Assembly (NCBI RefSeq): GCF_002163715.1
Contig: NZ_CP015698.1
Span: 3,140,201 to 3,204,200 of the forward strand
Reading direction: 5' to 3'
Length of the DNA: 64,000 nucleotides
From: Curvibacter sp. AEP1-3
GTDB taxonomy: Bacteria > Pseudomonadota > Gammaproteobacteria > Burkholderiales > Burkholderiaceae_C
Both the position numbers and the translations under genes were made by a program. The notes beneath the pieces were generated by a model. That model was given only the letters and a program-made list of their open reading frames with translations, searched no databases and had not been told where the DNA came from. This document shows, in pieces, positions 1 to 9,140 of this stretch; position 1 is the first letter of the stretch, and every line of letters starts with the position of its first letter.

Positions 1-71
1 GTCAACGTACTCGCACGAACGCACGTACACGCAAAGGCCCTCGTAAGGCAGCTGCGTCTTTGAAGAAATAA
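1..71 (+). CDS. rpsM: 30S ribosomal protein S13, C-terminal end (partial)
   Basis: The window opens inside a reading frame that encodes a basic tail ending in RKGPRK and SLKK before TAA. This is the usual C-terminus of S13, which sits in the head of the small subunit and contacts tRNA. It lies 19 bp upstream of rpsK, as in the alpha operon. Only about 22 codons are visible, so the call rests on the tail and on position. Confidence 0.9.
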   Translation, partial: QRTRTNARTRKGPRKAAASLKK

Positions 72-90
72 TAGGGATTGAGAGACCACT

Positions 91-495
91 ATGGCAAAGG
101 CTCCCGCTAATAACGCAGCACAGCGCGTTCGCAAGAAGGTTCGCAAGAACGTTGCCGACGGCATCGCTCACGTGCACGCTTCGTTTAATAACACGATCAT
201 TACCATCACCGATCGCCAGGGCAATGCGTTGTCTTGGGCATCGTCCGGTGGTCAAGGTTTCAAGGGCTCCCGCAAGTCCACTCCGTTTGCTGCCCAGGTA
301 GCATCTGAAGTGGCTGGCCGCGCAGCTCTGGAACAAGGCATCAAGAACCTCGACGTTGAGATCAAGGGCCCCGGCCCCGGTCGCGAGTCTTCGGTTCGCG
401 CCTTGGCTGCACTGGGTATCCGCATCAACATGATCGCAGATGTAACCCCCGTGCCGCACAACGGTTGCCGCCCTCAAAAGCGCCGCCGTATTTAA
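91..495 (+). CDS. rpsK: 30S ribosomal protein S11
   Basis: This 134-residue protein is full length for S11. It has the basic N-terminus, the family stretch [15 protein letters not shown], and the conserved tail [14 protein letters not shown]11 forms part of the platform of the 30S subunit near the Shine-Dalgarno helix. The gene follows rpsM closely and precedes rpsD, the standard alpha-operon order, so it is presumably co-transcribed and subject to the operon's translational feedback. Confidence 0.98.
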   Translation: MAKAPANNAAQRVRKKVRKNVADGIAHVHASFNNTIITITDRQGNALSWASSGGQGFKGSRKSTPFAAQVASEVAGRAALEQGIKNLDVEIKGPGPGRESSVRALAALGIRINMIADVTPVPHNGCRPQKRRRI

Positions 496-512
496 TTTAA
501 ACCAAGCCCACC

Positions 513-534
513 GCCACCAACTTTTGTTGGTGGC
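513..534 (+). other. Intergenic hairpin between rpsK and rpsD
   Basis: A perfect 9-bp inverted repeat (GCCACCAAC, loop TTTT, GTTGGTGGC) sits in the 81-bp gap between rpsK and rpsD. No T tract follows, so it is more likely an mRNA stability or processing structure than a full terminator. Confidence 0.5.
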
Positions 535-576
535 TCGCGCGTTTCTACGCGTCAGATGACATAAAAGGAAGATCAA

Positions 577-1200
577 GTGGCACGTTACCTAGGCCCCAAG
601 GCCAAACTTTCCCGCCGCGAAGGCACCGACCTGTTTTTGAAGAGCGCACGCCGCTCTATCGCTGACAAGGCAAAATTTGACTCCAAGCCAGGCCAGCACG
701 GCCGCACCTCTGGTGCCCGTACGTCTGACTACGGTCTGCAATTGCGTGAAAAGCAAAAAGTAAAGCGCATGTACGGTGTGTTGGAGCGCCAGTTCCGTCG
801 CTATTTTGCTGAAGCTGATCGTCGTCGTGGTAATACCGGCGCTAACTTGATGGTTCTGTTGGAATCCCGTCTGGACAACGTTGTGTATCGCATGGGTTTT
901 GGCTCCACACGTGCAGAAGCCCGTCAGTTGGTTTCTCACAAAGCGATCACTGTCAACGGCAACCCCGTGAACATTCCTTCCTATATGGTGAAGGCCGGTG
1001 ACGTTATCGCTGTTCGCGAGAAGTCCAAGAAACAGAATCGTATTGTTGAAGCCCTGCAATTGGCCCAACAAGTTGGTTTGCCCGCATGGGTTGAGGTGAG
1101 CGTTGAAAAGGCCGAAGGTACCTTCAAGACTGTTCCTGATCGTGACCAATTCGGTGCTGACATCAACGAATCTTTGATCGTTGAATTGTATTCCCGCTAA
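577..1200 (+). CDS. rpsD: 30S ribosomal protein S4
   Basis: This 207-residue protein is the usual size of bacterial S4. It starts with GTG ([19 protein letters not shown] follows) after an AAGGAAG-type ribosome binding site. The S4 RNA-binding domain is recognisable around residues 95-160 ([14 protein letters not shown], then [12 protein letters not shown]). S4 initiates 30S assembly on 16S rRNA and represses the alpha operon translationally. It sits between rpsK and rpoA as expected. Confidence 0.98.
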   Translation: MARYLGPKAKLSRREGTDLFLKSARRSIADKAKFDSKPGQHGRTSGARTSDYGLQLREKQKVKRMYGVLERQFRRYFAEADRRRGNTGANLMVLLESRLDNVVYRMGFGSTRAEARQLVSHKAITVNGNPVNIPSYMVKAGDVIAVREKSKKQNRIVEALQLAQQVGLPAWVEVSVEKAEGTFKTVPDRDQFGADINESLIVELYSR

Positions 1201-1306
1201 TCGTTTCGGGTTTTTGTAATCGTTCCTTTGCTGCGGGGCACTGCGGCAAAGGTACTTCACCAGCCTTACCGATGTAACGAGTCGGGGGTATTGAGAGGAA
1301 GTTTGC

Positions 1307-2296
1307 ATGCAAAACAATTTGTTGAAGCCTAAGTCGATCAGCGTTGAGCAACTTGGCCCGAATCGCGCCAAAGTGGCTCTGGAGCCTTTTGAGCGTGGAT
1401 ATGGACACACACTTGGGAACGCTTTGCGTCGGGTTTTGTTGTCCTCTATGCCTGGCTTCGCTGCGACTGAGGTGACAATTGCCGGCGTGTTGCATGAGTA
1501 CTCTTCTATCGACGGTGTCCAAGAAGATGTAGTTAACATCTTGTTGAACCTTAAGGGCGTAGTCTTTAAGTTGCACAACCGCGAAGAAGTGACGTTGAGC
1601 CTGCGTAAGGACACCGAGGGTGTCGTTACTGCTGCTGACATTCAAACGCCTCATGACGTTGAGATCATCAATCCTGAGCACGTGATTGCAAACTTGTCGC
1701 ATGGCGGTAAGTTAGATATGCAGATCAAGGTTGAAAAAGGTCGTGGCTACGTGCCTGGCAGCATGCGCCGTTACGCTGACGAGCCAAACAAGTCAATTGG
1801 CCGGATTGTGCTCGACGCTTCGTTCTCTCCGGTTCGCCGTGTGAGCTACACCGTCGAGAGCGCACGTGTTGAACAGCGTACTGACTTGGACAAGCTGGTT
1901 GTTGAGATTGAGACTAACGGTGCAGTGACAGCAGAAGATGCAGTTCGCGCTTCCGCCAAAATCTTGGTTGAACAGTTGGCAGTGTTTGCACAGTTGGAAG
2001 GTAGCGAGTTGGATGCGTTCACCGCACCTGCACCACGTGGCAATACGCAATTCGATCCGATTCTGTTGCGTCCAGTAGATGAGTTGGAACTCACAGTCCG
2101 TTCTGCGAACTGCTTGAAGGCCGAGAACATCTACTACATCGGTGATTTGATTCAGCGAACAGAAAATGAGCTGCTGAAGACTCCTAATCTGGGTCGCAAG
2201 TCTCTCAACGAAATCAAGGAAGTGTTGGCCTCCCGCGGGCTGACTTTGGGAATGAAGCTGGAGAGCTGGCCCCCTGCTTCTTTGGAAAAACGTTAA
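1307..2296 (+). CDS. rpoA: DNA-directed RNA polymerase subunit alpha
   Basis: This 329-residue protein has both alpha domains. The N-terminal assembly/dimerisation domain includes [21 protein letters not shown]. The C-terminal domain includes [20 protein letters not shown] and [18 protein letters not shown], the surface that contacts UP elements and activators. The dimer nucleates polymerase assembly in the cytoplasm. It follows rpsD after 106 bp, a gap that contains an imperfect hairpin (CCTTTGC and GCAAAGG, about 1226-1253). Confidence 0.99.
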   Translation: MQNNLLKPKSISVEQLGPNRAKVALEPFERGYGHTLGNALRRVLLSSMPGFAATEVTIAGVLHEYSSIDGVQEDVVNILLNLKGVVFKLHNREEVTLSLRKDTEGVVTAADIQTPHDVEIINPEHVIANLSHGGKLDMQIKVEKGRGYVPGSMRRYADEPNKSIGRIVLDASFSPVRRVSYTVESARVEQRTDLDKLVVEIETNGAVTAEDAVRASAKILVEQLAVFAQLEGSELDAFTAPAPRGNTQFDPILLRPVDELELTVRSANCLKAENIYYIGDLIQRTENELLKTPNLGRKSLNEIKEVLASRGLTLGMKLESWPPASLEKR

Positions 2297-2305
2297 CTCG
2301 TATCT

Positions 2306-2323
2306 GAACCCTGTACAGGGTTC
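2306..2323 (+). other. Palindromic hairpin downstream of rpoA
   Basis: GAACCCTG, TA, CAGGGTTC forms a perfect 8-bp stem in the rpoA-rplQ gap. It lacks a T run. It probably folds in the mRNA between the two genes, but a role is not shown by the sequence. Confidence 0.4.
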
Positions 2324-2380
2324 CGTGCCACGGGCAGTACCTGATACGGCTGCCTGTCAATAAAACTGAAGGAAATTAAT

Positions 2381-2776
2381 ATGCGTCACGGACACGGTCT
2401 TCGTAAACTTAACCGCACTAGCTCACACCGTTTGGCTATGTTGCGCAACATGATGAATTCGTTGATCGAACACGAAGTCATCAAAACCACTGTACCCAAG
2501 GCCAAGGAATTGCGCCGTGTAGTGGAGCCCATGATCACTTTGGCTAAAGAAGCTACCGTGGCAAACCGCCGTCTTGCATTCGATCGTCTGCGTGATCGTG
2601 ACAGCGTCACCAAGTTGTTCGATGTCTTGGGTCCTCGCTTCAAGGCGCGCCCAGGCGGCTACACACGTATTTTGAAAATGGGTTTCCGTGTTGGTGACAA
2701 CGCGCCCATGGCATTGGTGGAATTGGTTGAGCGTTCTGAAGAAGTTTCTGCAACTTCTGAAGAAGTGAAGGCTTAA
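2381..2776 (+). CDS. rplQ: 50S ribosomal protein L17
   Basis: This 131-residue protein begins [20 protein letters not shown], the near-invariant L17 start, and contains [20 protein letters not shown] near the end of the conserved core. A short acidic tail follows. L17 binds 23S rRNA near the exit tunnel. It is the last gene of the alpha operon, preceded by a good GAAGGAA ribosome binding site and followed 22 bp later by an initiator tRNA. Confidence 0.98.
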   Translation: MRHGHGLRKLNRTSSHRLAMLRNMMNSLIEHEVIKTTVPKAKELRRVVEPMITLAKEATVANRRLAFDRLRDRDSVTKLFDVLGPRFKARPGGYTRILKMGFRVGDNAPMALVELVERSEEVSATSEEVKA

Positions 2777-2798
2777 TAGGTTATAATTCAAGTCTTGA

Positions 2799-2875
<77 letters not shown>

Positions 2876-2901
2876 ATAGACACGTGGGATTCCACGACAG
2901 C

Positions 2902-2930
2902 AAAGGCTCACTTCGGTGGGCCTTTTTTGT
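2902..2930 (+). terminator. Rho-independent terminator after tRNA-fMet
   Basis: The stem AAAGGCTCAC, loop TTCG, GTGGGCCTTT is followed by a T-rich run. It closes the ribosomal/tRNA transcription unit. Confidence 0.85.
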
Positions 2931-3345
2931 TTTGTGTCGAGGTTTGTGGCGAGGTATGTGTCGTCACAGAACATCGGTTATTTGCTTGTGACCATTGGGC
3001 AGATTCATGTCCGCATATCTAAGTTAAACGTAACTTAGCTCCTCGACGACACAGCGCTCAATAGTCATCATTAAAAAAAGAAGATTTCGACATCTTTGGC
3101 TCGGTTCCAAGGTCGGTTCTGGGCCAGATGCGAGCGCCGGCGAACGACAGCTTCGTGACCAGACTGTTGGAGGAGCTGCCGCGGCTTTAATCGCTGGAAA
3201 TGGCAAATAGAGTCTGCTAGCAGTCAGTCGAAGTCGTCCTTTGAGCACTTCCTCCTAACCAATACTGACATCTACTCGCCCCAGCATTGGTCTCGCATTC
3301 AACGGTAAGCAAAGGGATCGTCTCAAGATTGAACAGCAGCGCTGT
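2931..3345. other. Intergenic region, no gene seen
   Basis: About 415 bp between the terminator and the LysR gene. A minus-strand open frame at 3024-3248 has no recognisable motif, no good ribosome binding site and an unbalanced composition, so it is not called. The region marks the junction between the core operon and the accessory-looking block to the right. Confidence 0.5.
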
Positions 3346-4242
3346 TCAAGGATTTCCTGCTACATCGGCAAAAGAATTGACGGCGAGGTCTATAAACGCT
3401 CTGACTTTGGGGGTTAGGTAGCGAGCGCTAGCGAACACTGCATGCACAGGAGCTGAAGGCAGTTGCCAATCAGCCAACACGGGATGCAAAGTGCCCGCTG
3501 CAACCGATGGTGCGGCCAGGAGCCAAGGAAGTTGGCCTATACCCAGACCATCGATGGTGGCGTCTCGCACCGCGAAGCTGTTGTTGACGTTCAGGCGGGC
3601 CGCAGGTTCGATGCGCTGTGTCTCGTCACCCCTAGTGAAGGTCCAGACCAAACGCTGGCGGGAGCCCGAGAAACGAATCGGTGCATGCAAGTTCAGGTCT
3701 TGTGGCTGTAGTGGCGTAGGTTGTCGCAGCAGATAACCAGGCGCAGCGAATAGCCCGTAGTGCAGGTCGCCTAGCTTGCGCGCAGCGAGTGTCGAGTCGG
3801 TGAGAGGGCCCACCCGAATCGCGAGGTCGAAGCCTTCGTGCACGATGTCTACGACGCGTCCCGTCATCTCCAAGTCCACGTTCGCACTGGCGTGGCGGAT
3901 CAGGTAGTCGCGCACCCAGCGGTTTACCGCAAGCATCCCGAATTCCACACCGCAGGTCAGACGCAACGTGCCGCGCGGTTCGCCGTGCGCATGTTGCACG
4001 GCAAGCCGTGCATCCTCGGCAGCCCCCAGGATACCGACAGCGCGTTCAAAGAACTCTCTTCCAACCTCGGTAAGTGAGAGTGAGCGGGTAGTGCGCTCAA
4101 GCAGGCGCGCACCCAAGTCAGCCTCAAGTTGGCTGACCACACGCGATACATGGGCCTTCTGGCTAAGTAGCTGTTCAGCTGCGCGTGTGAAGCTGCCGGT
4201 CTGCACAACCTTCACAAAAGTATCGAGGTGGCTCAATTCCAT
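3346..4242 (-). CDS. LysR-family transcriptional regulator
   Basis: A 298-residue LysR regulator. The start is placed at the ATG encoding MELSHLDTFVKVVQTGSF because that is where the winged helix begins; the open frame continues about 127 codons upstream into the opposite-strand gene. Residues 1-60 are the DNA-binding domain (SFTRAAEQLLSQKAHVSRVV then LEADLGARLLERTTRSLSLT) and 90-290 the substrate domain. It is divergent from the DJ-1 gene at 4351 across a 108-bp AT-rich gap. In LysR families this usually means it controls the divergent gene, which is inferred here. The effector is unknown. Confidence 0.92.
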   Translation of the reverse strand: MELSHLDTFVKVVQTGSFTRAAEQLLSQKAHVSRVVSQLEADLGARLLERTTRSLSLTEVGREFFERAVGILGAAEDARLAVQHAHGEPRGTLRLTCGVEFGMLAVNRWVRDYLIRHASANVDLEMTGRVVDIVHEGFDLAIRVGPLTDSTLAARKLGDLHYGLFAAPGYLLRQPTPLQPQDLNLHAPIRFSGSRQRLVWTFTRGDETQRIEPAARLNVNNSFAVRDATIDGLGIGQLPWLLAAPSVAAGTLHPVLADWQLPSAPVHAVFASARYLTPKVRAFIDLAVNSFADVAGNP

Positions 4243-4350
4243 TGTTGATATTTTAAGCAACAGAAAGTCACATTTCAAAACATTTATCAAATTTAAGAAA
4301 CGGTGGAGACTCAGCCCCGTTCCCTTTTCAACCCTTTTTTGGAGTTCACC

Positions 4351-5121
4351 ATGAGTCTCAGAGACCCCAACGTTGTTAACCCGAAAGCCAGCAAGCGCGT
4401 GGCCATCGTCATCGCTAACCCCGCGGTATCCACTACCACCGGTTGGCCGGTAGGCTTTTGGTGGAGCGAGCTCACCCACCCGTACTACGTGTTCACCGAG
4501 GCCGGCTATGCGGTCGAGGTTTTCAGCCCCGTCGGCGGCAAGTGTGAAGCCGACGGTATGAGCGACCCCAACGATGCAAGCGGCTACAGCAAGACCGACT
4601 TGATCAGCCAGGGTTTCATCCACACGCCTGAATTGAAGGCGTTGGTGAACAACACGAAGAAGGTGGCTGACATTGATTTAGCAGTATTCGATGCCATCGT
4701 GGTGGCTGGTGGTCAGGCTCCGATGTTCAGCTTTGAACAGGCGACCGACCTGCATGCGAAGTTCGCCGAATTCCACAGTGCGGGCAAGGTCGCGGCAGCG
4801 CTTTGCCACGGCGTCGCTGTGCTGGCCTACGCCAAGGGCGCGGACGGTGAGTTGATCGCCAAGGGTAAGACCGTGACCGGCTTTGCCAACTGCGAGGAAG
4901 ACTTCGCGGATAACGCGGTCTGGAGCTACGGGATGCTGCCGCGCGACAAACATGTGATGCCCTGGCGCATCGAGGATCGCCTAAAGGAAATCGGCGCCAA
5001 TTACGTGCAGGCTGGTCTGTGGCGTGGCTTCGCTGTGCGGGACGGCAACCTGATCACAGGGCAGCAGAACTTCTCTGGCGAAGAGACGGCGCGTCTGGTG
5101 GTCGAGGCGCTGGGCCGATAA
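4351..5121 (+). CDS. DJ-1/PfpI family protein, cytoplasmic (glyoxalase III/Hsp31-like)
   Basis: A 256-residue protein of the DJ-1/PfpI superfamily. The start at 4351 has GGAG 7 bp upstream. The nucleophile elbow is AALCHGV (Cys about residue 151), and PVGFWWSELTHPYYVFTEAG near the N-terminus is typical of the Hsp31-like branch with its conserved Glu. Members act as glutathione-independent glyoxalases, deglycases or chaperones; which applies here cannot be told. No signal peptide is visible. It is the first gene of a rightward run and is divergent from a LysR gene. A second paralogue follows after 62 bp. Confidence 0.9.
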   Translation: MSLRDPNVVNPKASKRVAIVIANPAVSTTTGWPVGFWWSELTHPYYVFTEAGYAVEVFSPVGGKCEADGMSDPNDASGYSKTDLISQGFIHTPELKALVNNTKKVADIDLAVFDAIVVAGGQAPMFSFEQATDLHAKFAEFHSAGKVAAALCHGVAVLAYAKGADGELIAKGKTVTGFANCEEDFADNAVWSYGMLPRDKHVMPWRIEDRLKEIGANYVQAGLWRGFAVRDGNLITGQQNFSGEETARLVVEALGR

Positions 5122-5183
5122 GGCGGCCATCTGCGGTTCGCATCTGCACAAATCCATCGACATTCAACATTTGGAAACTCACC

Positions 5184-6002
5184 ATGGACAAGCGTCATTT
5201 CCTTTCCATCTCCGCCATCGCTCTTACTGGCATGTGCACACTGATCGCCCCTCCCAGCGCTGTTGCTGCCGGCGCCCCAGCCAGCAAAGGCAAAGTGTTG
5301 CTGGTGGCCGCCAACCCAAGTAAGGCGAGCATCGGCTGGCCGCTGGGTGTGTGGGCAGCGGAAATCAGCCATCCCTATGACGAACTGGTGCACGCTGGCT
5401 ACAGCGTGGAAATCGTCAGCCCCGAGGGTGGTGATCTGTTCATCGACCCCTATTCCGACCCGCGCCACGAAAGCGGCTATTCCGCGCACGACATCGTCAG
5501 CCTGGGCTTTTTGACCTCCCCCAAGACTGCGCCCCTGCTCAAGGGCACAAAACCGTTGGCTCAGGTCAAGCCATCGGACTATGCGGCCATCGTCGTCGCC
5601 GGTGGGCAGTCCCCGATGTACACATTCCGTGGCAACGAGGCGCTGGAAAAAACGATTGTCAGCTTCTATGAGGCGGGCAAACCCACGGCCGCGCTTTGCC
5701 ATGGCGTTGCCGCCCTGGTGGACACCAAACTGTCCAATGGCAAATATCTGATAGCTGGCAAGAAGGTCACCGGCTTCTCTCTGGCCGAAGACAAGTTTGT
5801 GGAAAAAGCGGTGAGCGCCCAGTTGTTCAACTGGTATGTGGAGCCCGCCATGAAGGAGCGCGGTGCAACCTATGTTCAGGGCGGCATGTGGGCCGACTAT
5901 GTAGTCGCCGACGGCAACCTCATCACCGGTCAACAACAAAACAGTGGCCGCAGCGTGGCGCGCTTGGTAATGGCGCAATTGCAAAAGGGTGCTGCCAAAT
6001 GA
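5184..6002 (+). CDS. DJ-1/PfpI family protein, exported
   Basis: A 272-residue paralogue of the preceding protein. It has a Sec-type signal peptide (KRHFLSISAIALTGMCTLI then a cleavage-like AVAAGAPA near residue 30). The core keeps GWPLGVWAAEISHPYDELVH, an AALCHGVAAL elbow carrying the Cys, and the shared C-terminal motif DGNLITGQQ. An exported DJ-1 protein beside a cytoplasmic one suggests aldehyde or protein-damage handling in both compartments, which is inference. Its TGA overlaps the next start, so translation is coupled. Confidence 0.88.
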   Translation: MDKRHFLSISAIALTGMCTLIAPPSAVAAGAPASKGKVLLVAANPSKASIGWPLGVWAAEISHPYDELVHAGYSVEIVSPEGGDLFIDPYSDPRHESGYSAHDIVSLGFLTSPKTAPLLKGTKPLAQVKPSDYAAIVVAGGQSPMYTFRGNEALEKTIVSFYEAGKPTAALCHGVAALVDTKLSNGKYLIAGKKVTGFSLAEDKFVEKAVSAQLFNWYVEPAMKERGATYVQGGMWADYVVADGNLITGQQQNSGRSVARLVMAQLQKGAAK

Positions 6003-6910
6003 TGAGCGCCTTGGCCGGTTCACAACATCAAACCCCAATGCCCGGCGACCAGCAGGCAGCCACCACCATCCTGGTCTGCGGCGCCACCGGCAACATTGGC
6101 CGACCGCTGGTACAAGCCCTGCAAAGGGCCCACGTTGGTACGGTGTTGGCTGCCTCTCCCAAAGGTGAGGCGGTGGCCGGGGCTGCAGGGCGGGTGCTTG
6201 ACCTGCTCTCCTCGACCTCGGTAGAGACTGCTATGGCGGGTGTTCAGCGATTGTTCCTTCTTACGCCGGCGAACCCCATGATGGAGGCCATGACTGCCAA
6301 CGCCGTGTCTGCCGCCAAGGCCGCTGGTGTGCAGCACATTGTGCGCATTTCCGGAGCAGGTGCTGACCCGGGGTCCGAAATTGCCATAGCTCGCCTGCAA
6401 GGACGCTGCGACCAGATTGTCATTGACTCGGGCATCGCACATACCTTGCTGCGCCCGAAGAACTTCATGCAGAACTTCGCCACCTTCCTGCGTGACATGG
6501 TGCGCGCAGGTCGAGTGTATTCCTCCCAAGGCGAAGGCAAGATTCCGTTTGTGGACGCCCGCGACATTGCCGCCGCTGCAGCTCAGGTGCTGACCCATCC
6601 GCAGCTTCACGGCGCTAAGGCTTATACGTTGACCGGCCCAGAAGCCATCACCAATGCCCAGGCGCTAGCGCTTATTGAGGCCGACACCGGGCGTGCCGTG
6701 CAACTGGTAATGGTGAGCGAAGAGCAGGCTGTTTCCGGTATGCGTCAGGCCGGTATGCCTGAGAAGCTGATAGAGGCCATGTCCAGTCTGAATCGCATCA
6801 TTGCCGCAGGCTGGGTGGCCGATGTTAGCGACGATCTACCGCGCCTGCTGGGGCGGCCAACCACCCGCTTTGCCGACTTTGTGCGTGACCACCGGGACAC
6901 TTGGTTATGA
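5999..6910 (+). CDS. NAD(P)-binding NmrA-like oxidoreductase/sensor
   Basis: A 303-residue atypical short-chain dehydrogenase-like protein. The N-terminal Rossmann motif is VCGATGNIGRPLVQAL (residues about 24-39). HIVRISGAGADPGS and LLRPKNFMQNF resemble NmrA/QOR2-type NAD(P)H-binding proteins. The start is ATGATG overlapping the upstream stop; either ATG is possible. The end overlaps the next ATG by 4 bp. No catalytic Tyr-Lys pair is evident, so a quinone or NADPH-sensing role is as likely as a dehydrogenase. Confidence 0.85.
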   Translation: MMSALAGSQHQTPMPGDQQAATTILVCGATGNIGRPLVQALQRAHVGTVLAASPKGEAVAGAAGRVLDLLSSTSVETAMAGVQRLFLLTPANPMMEAMTANAVSAAKAAGVQHIVRISGAGADPGSEIAIARLQGRCDQIVIDSGIAHTLLRPKNFMQNFATFLRDMVRAGRVYSSQGEGKIPFVDARDIAAAAAQVLTHPQLHGAKAYTLTGPEAITNAQALALIEADTGRAVQLVMVSEEQAVSGMRQAGMPEKLIEAMSSLNRIIAAGWVADVSDDLPRLLGRPTTRFADFVRDHRDTWL

Positions 6911-7500
6911 GCCAATCAAACGAAGAGACGCAGGTCGACGAGCCGGTGACTGTCATAATCCGGCGCCGGGTCAAAACCGGCGCTGAGACCGCCTACGAAG
7001 CCTGGTTGCAAGCCCTCCAAACCGATGCGCGTCAGTTGCCGGGTTACTTGGGCGTGACCACACAAAGACCAGCGCCCGGTGGCTCACGCGAGTACGTGAG
7101 CGCGGTGCGCTTCGACTCGCTGGCGAATCTACAGGCCTTTGAGCGCAGCGATCTGCGGCACGAGCACCTGGCGCAGCTGGGCGATTGGGTCGAGGGCGAC
7201 GCCGCCTGGGAGTCGATGACCGGGCTGGAGTTCTGGTTCTCGCCACCGCCTGGCACGGTGGTGCCCCAGCCCTCGCGCCCGCGCATGGCGTTGGTGATGG
7301 TGGCGATGGTGTTCGCCCTAGTGCTGGTGATCGGCAGCGCGGTCAACGCGGTATTCGCGCAACTGCCGTTTGAAACGCCGTACCCGCTGCGGCTGCTGGT
7401 GACCATCGCCATCGAGGTGGTGCTGATGACTTGGTGGCTGATGCCGCTGGTCACGCGCCGGTTGTCGCGCTGGATTTACCCGCAGCGACACACAACATAA
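6907..7500 (+). CDS. ABM-domain protein with two C-terminal membrane helices
   Basis: A 197-residue protein. Residues about 12-105 look like an antibiotic-biosynthesis-monooxygenase (ABM) ferredoxin-like domain (VTVIIRRRVKTGAETAYEAW, then LPGYLGVTTQRP). Two hydrophobic helices follow (about 125-150 and 160-182). Similar ABM-plus-TM proteins are usually of unknown function, so no reaction is assigned. ATGA overlap with the upstream gene shows co-translation. The DNA becomes noticeably more GC-rich from here to about 9100. Confidence 0.8.
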   Translation: MSQSNEETQVDEPVTVIIRRRVKTGAETAYEAWLQALQTDARQLPGYLGVTTQRPAPGGSREYVSAVRFDSLANLQAFERSDLRHEHLAQLGDWVEGDAAWESMTGLEFWFSPPPGTVVPQPSRPRMALVMVAMVFALVLVIGSAVNAVFAQLPFETPYPLRLLVTIAIEVVLMTWWLMPLVTRRLSRWIYPQRHTT

Positions 7501-7522
7501 ATCTCATAGCAAGGAGCAAGAT

Positions 7523-8152
7523 ATGAGAATTGCCATCATCGGAGCCGGCAACGTCGGCATGGCGCTGGGCCAAGCCCTGACCCGGCGCGGCGAAACCGTG
7601 GTCTTCGGCGTGCCGGAGCCGCAGAAATACAAGGTAGCCGTTGCGGTGCTGGGCGAGCGGGCGCGCCTGACCGGCACGGCCGATGCGATCGCCGGGGCCG
7701 ACCTGATCATCCTCGCGGTGCCGCACACGGCCACGGCCGGCATCGCGCAGAGCGTGGCCGACTGGCAGGGCAGGGTGCTGGTGGACGCCACCAACCCGCT
7801 GGCGCCGGGGCTGGCCGGGTTGACCCTGGGAACCACCACCTCGGGCGCCGAGGTGCTAGCGCAGCAGGCTAGGGGCGCGCGCGTTGTAAAAGCCTTTAAT
7901 TGCACCGGCGCCGAGAACATGGCCGAGGCGGGCTATGCCGGTGGCTTGCCCATGATGCCGGTCTGCGGCGATGACGCCGATGCGCGACAGCACGTGATGG
8001 CGCTGGCCACTTTGATTGGCTTCGAAGCGGTGGACATGGGACCGCTGATGGCCGCGCGCTACTTGGAGCCGTTCGCCATGACCTGGATCCACCTAGCGTT
8101 CCGCCAAGGCATGGGCCGACGTTTTGCCTTCGGGTTACTGCGTCGTGGCTGA
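7523..8152 (+). CDS. NADPH-dependent F420 reductase-like oxidoreductase
   Basis: A 209-residue protein beginning MRIAIIGAGNVGMALGQAL, the glycine-rich dinucleotide fold of the F420-dependent NADP oxidoreductase/ProC-like family. LVDATNPLAPG and GARVVKAFNCTGAENMA are family landmarks. In organisms without F420, members are thought to act as NADPH-dependent reductases with undefined substrates. It starts after an AAGGAGC site, 22 bp past the ABM gene, and belongs to the same run. Confidence 0.85.
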   Translation: MRIAIIGAGNVGMALGQALTRRGETVVFGVPEPQKYKVAVAVLGERARLTGTADAIAGADLIILAVPHTATAGIAQSVADWQGRVLVDATNPLAPGLAGLTLGTTTSGAEVLAQQARGARVVKAFNCTGAENMAEAGYAGGLPMMPVCGDDADARQHVMALATLIGFEAVDMGPLMAARYLEPFAMTWIHLAFRQGMGRRFAFGLLRRG

Positions 8153-8162
8153 AAGGCAAACG

Positions 8163-9140
8163 ATGACATTCCGTGACGATCTGCCCCGACATGCCAACGG
8201 CCGCACGGCGACTTGGTTCGAATTGTTCTTCGACTTGGTGTTCGTGGTCGCGGTGGCGCAGCTCTCAGGCGCATACGCGCATCACTATGACTTGGCCGGG
8301 GCGCTGGTATTCGCGCTGGCCTTCTTGGCCATGTGGTGGTGCTGGCTGGGCCACACCTTTCACGCGACACGGTTCGACGACGACAGCAGCCGTCGGCGTG
8401 GGCTGGGTTTCCTGCAGATCGTGACGGTGGCGCTGATCGGCTACGGCGTGTCGGATCCACTGGGTGATCGTGCTTGGGCGTTTGGCAGCGGCATCGCGGC
8501 CTTCAAAGCGCTGCTTGCGCTGGCCTACCGGGGTGAGCGGCACTGGCGTGGGGCTTTCGGACTGATCCGCGTTTACACCACGCTTTACGCGCTGCAGGCG
8601 CTGCTGTGGCTGGCGGGCTCGGTATCCGAGCCGCTGCGCTGGGCGACTTGGGGTCTCGCGCTTGGGCTGGACTTGGCATCGCCCTGGTTGGTGGCGAGGC
8701 ACACCGCGGCGGTGCCGCCCCACCCCGAGCACCTGCCCGAGCGCTTCGGACTATTCACCATCATCCTGCTCGGAGAAGGCATGGCCGCAGTGGTGCACGC
8801 ACTGGACCACGTCGAGAAACTGAACCCGTCCTCGGTAGTCGCGGCTCTGGTCGGTGCGACGCTGAGTTTTGGGCTGTGGATGCTGTACTTCCGCCGCGTC
8901 AAGGGCCAAGACGAGCGCCACATCACCGACGCGGTAGGCGGCCAGCGCCTGCGGCTCTGGGCCTACGGCCATGTTCCTCTCTACATGGGCATCGCGAGTC
9001 TAGCGGCCGGCACTGTGGCGCTAGCAGCGCCAGGGGCACTTACTCCCACGTCAGCTTTGATTTATCTTGGTGGTCTGACGCTGACGCTGATTGGCATGCT
9101 CGTACTTAAACAGGCTGGACAAAACACCGACCACGACTAA
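8163..9140 (+). CDS. ltrA: Low temperature requirement protein A family membrane protein
   Basis: A 325-residue multi-pass membrane protein. The signature ELFFDLVFVVAVAQL lies near residues 20-34, and about eight hydrophobic segments follow, the size and pattern of LtrA (PF06772). LtrA was named from Listeria cold growth; its transport or redox role is unresolved. The start ATG at 8163 is 10 bp after the previous stop. It ends the rightward run; no strong terminator is seen. Confidence 0.85.
   Translation: MTFRDDLPRHANGRTATWFELFFDLVFVVAVAQLSGAYAHHYDLAGALVFALAFLAMWWCWLGHTFHATRFDDDSSRRRGLGFLQIVTVALIGYGVSDPLGDRAWAFGSGIAAFKALLALAYRGERHWRGAFGLIRVYTTLYALQALLWLAGSVSEPLRWATWGLALGLDLASPWLVARHTAAVPPHPEHLPERFGLFTIILLGEGMAAVVHALDHVEKLNPSSVVAALVGATLSFGLWMLYFRRVKGQDERHITDAVGGQRLRLWAYGHVPLYMGIASLAAGTVALAAPGALTPTSALIYLGGLTLTLIGMLVLKQAGQNTDHD

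Noticed and set aside
589..1641. 350-codon minus-strand open frame over rpsD and rpoA
   Set aside because: It is the antisense shadow of two certain ribosomal-operon genes and shows no domain; long shadows are common in such biased codon use.
3024..3248. 74-codon minus-strand open frame after the tRNA terminator
   Set aside because: No ribosome binding site, no motif, odd composition; treated as non-coding.
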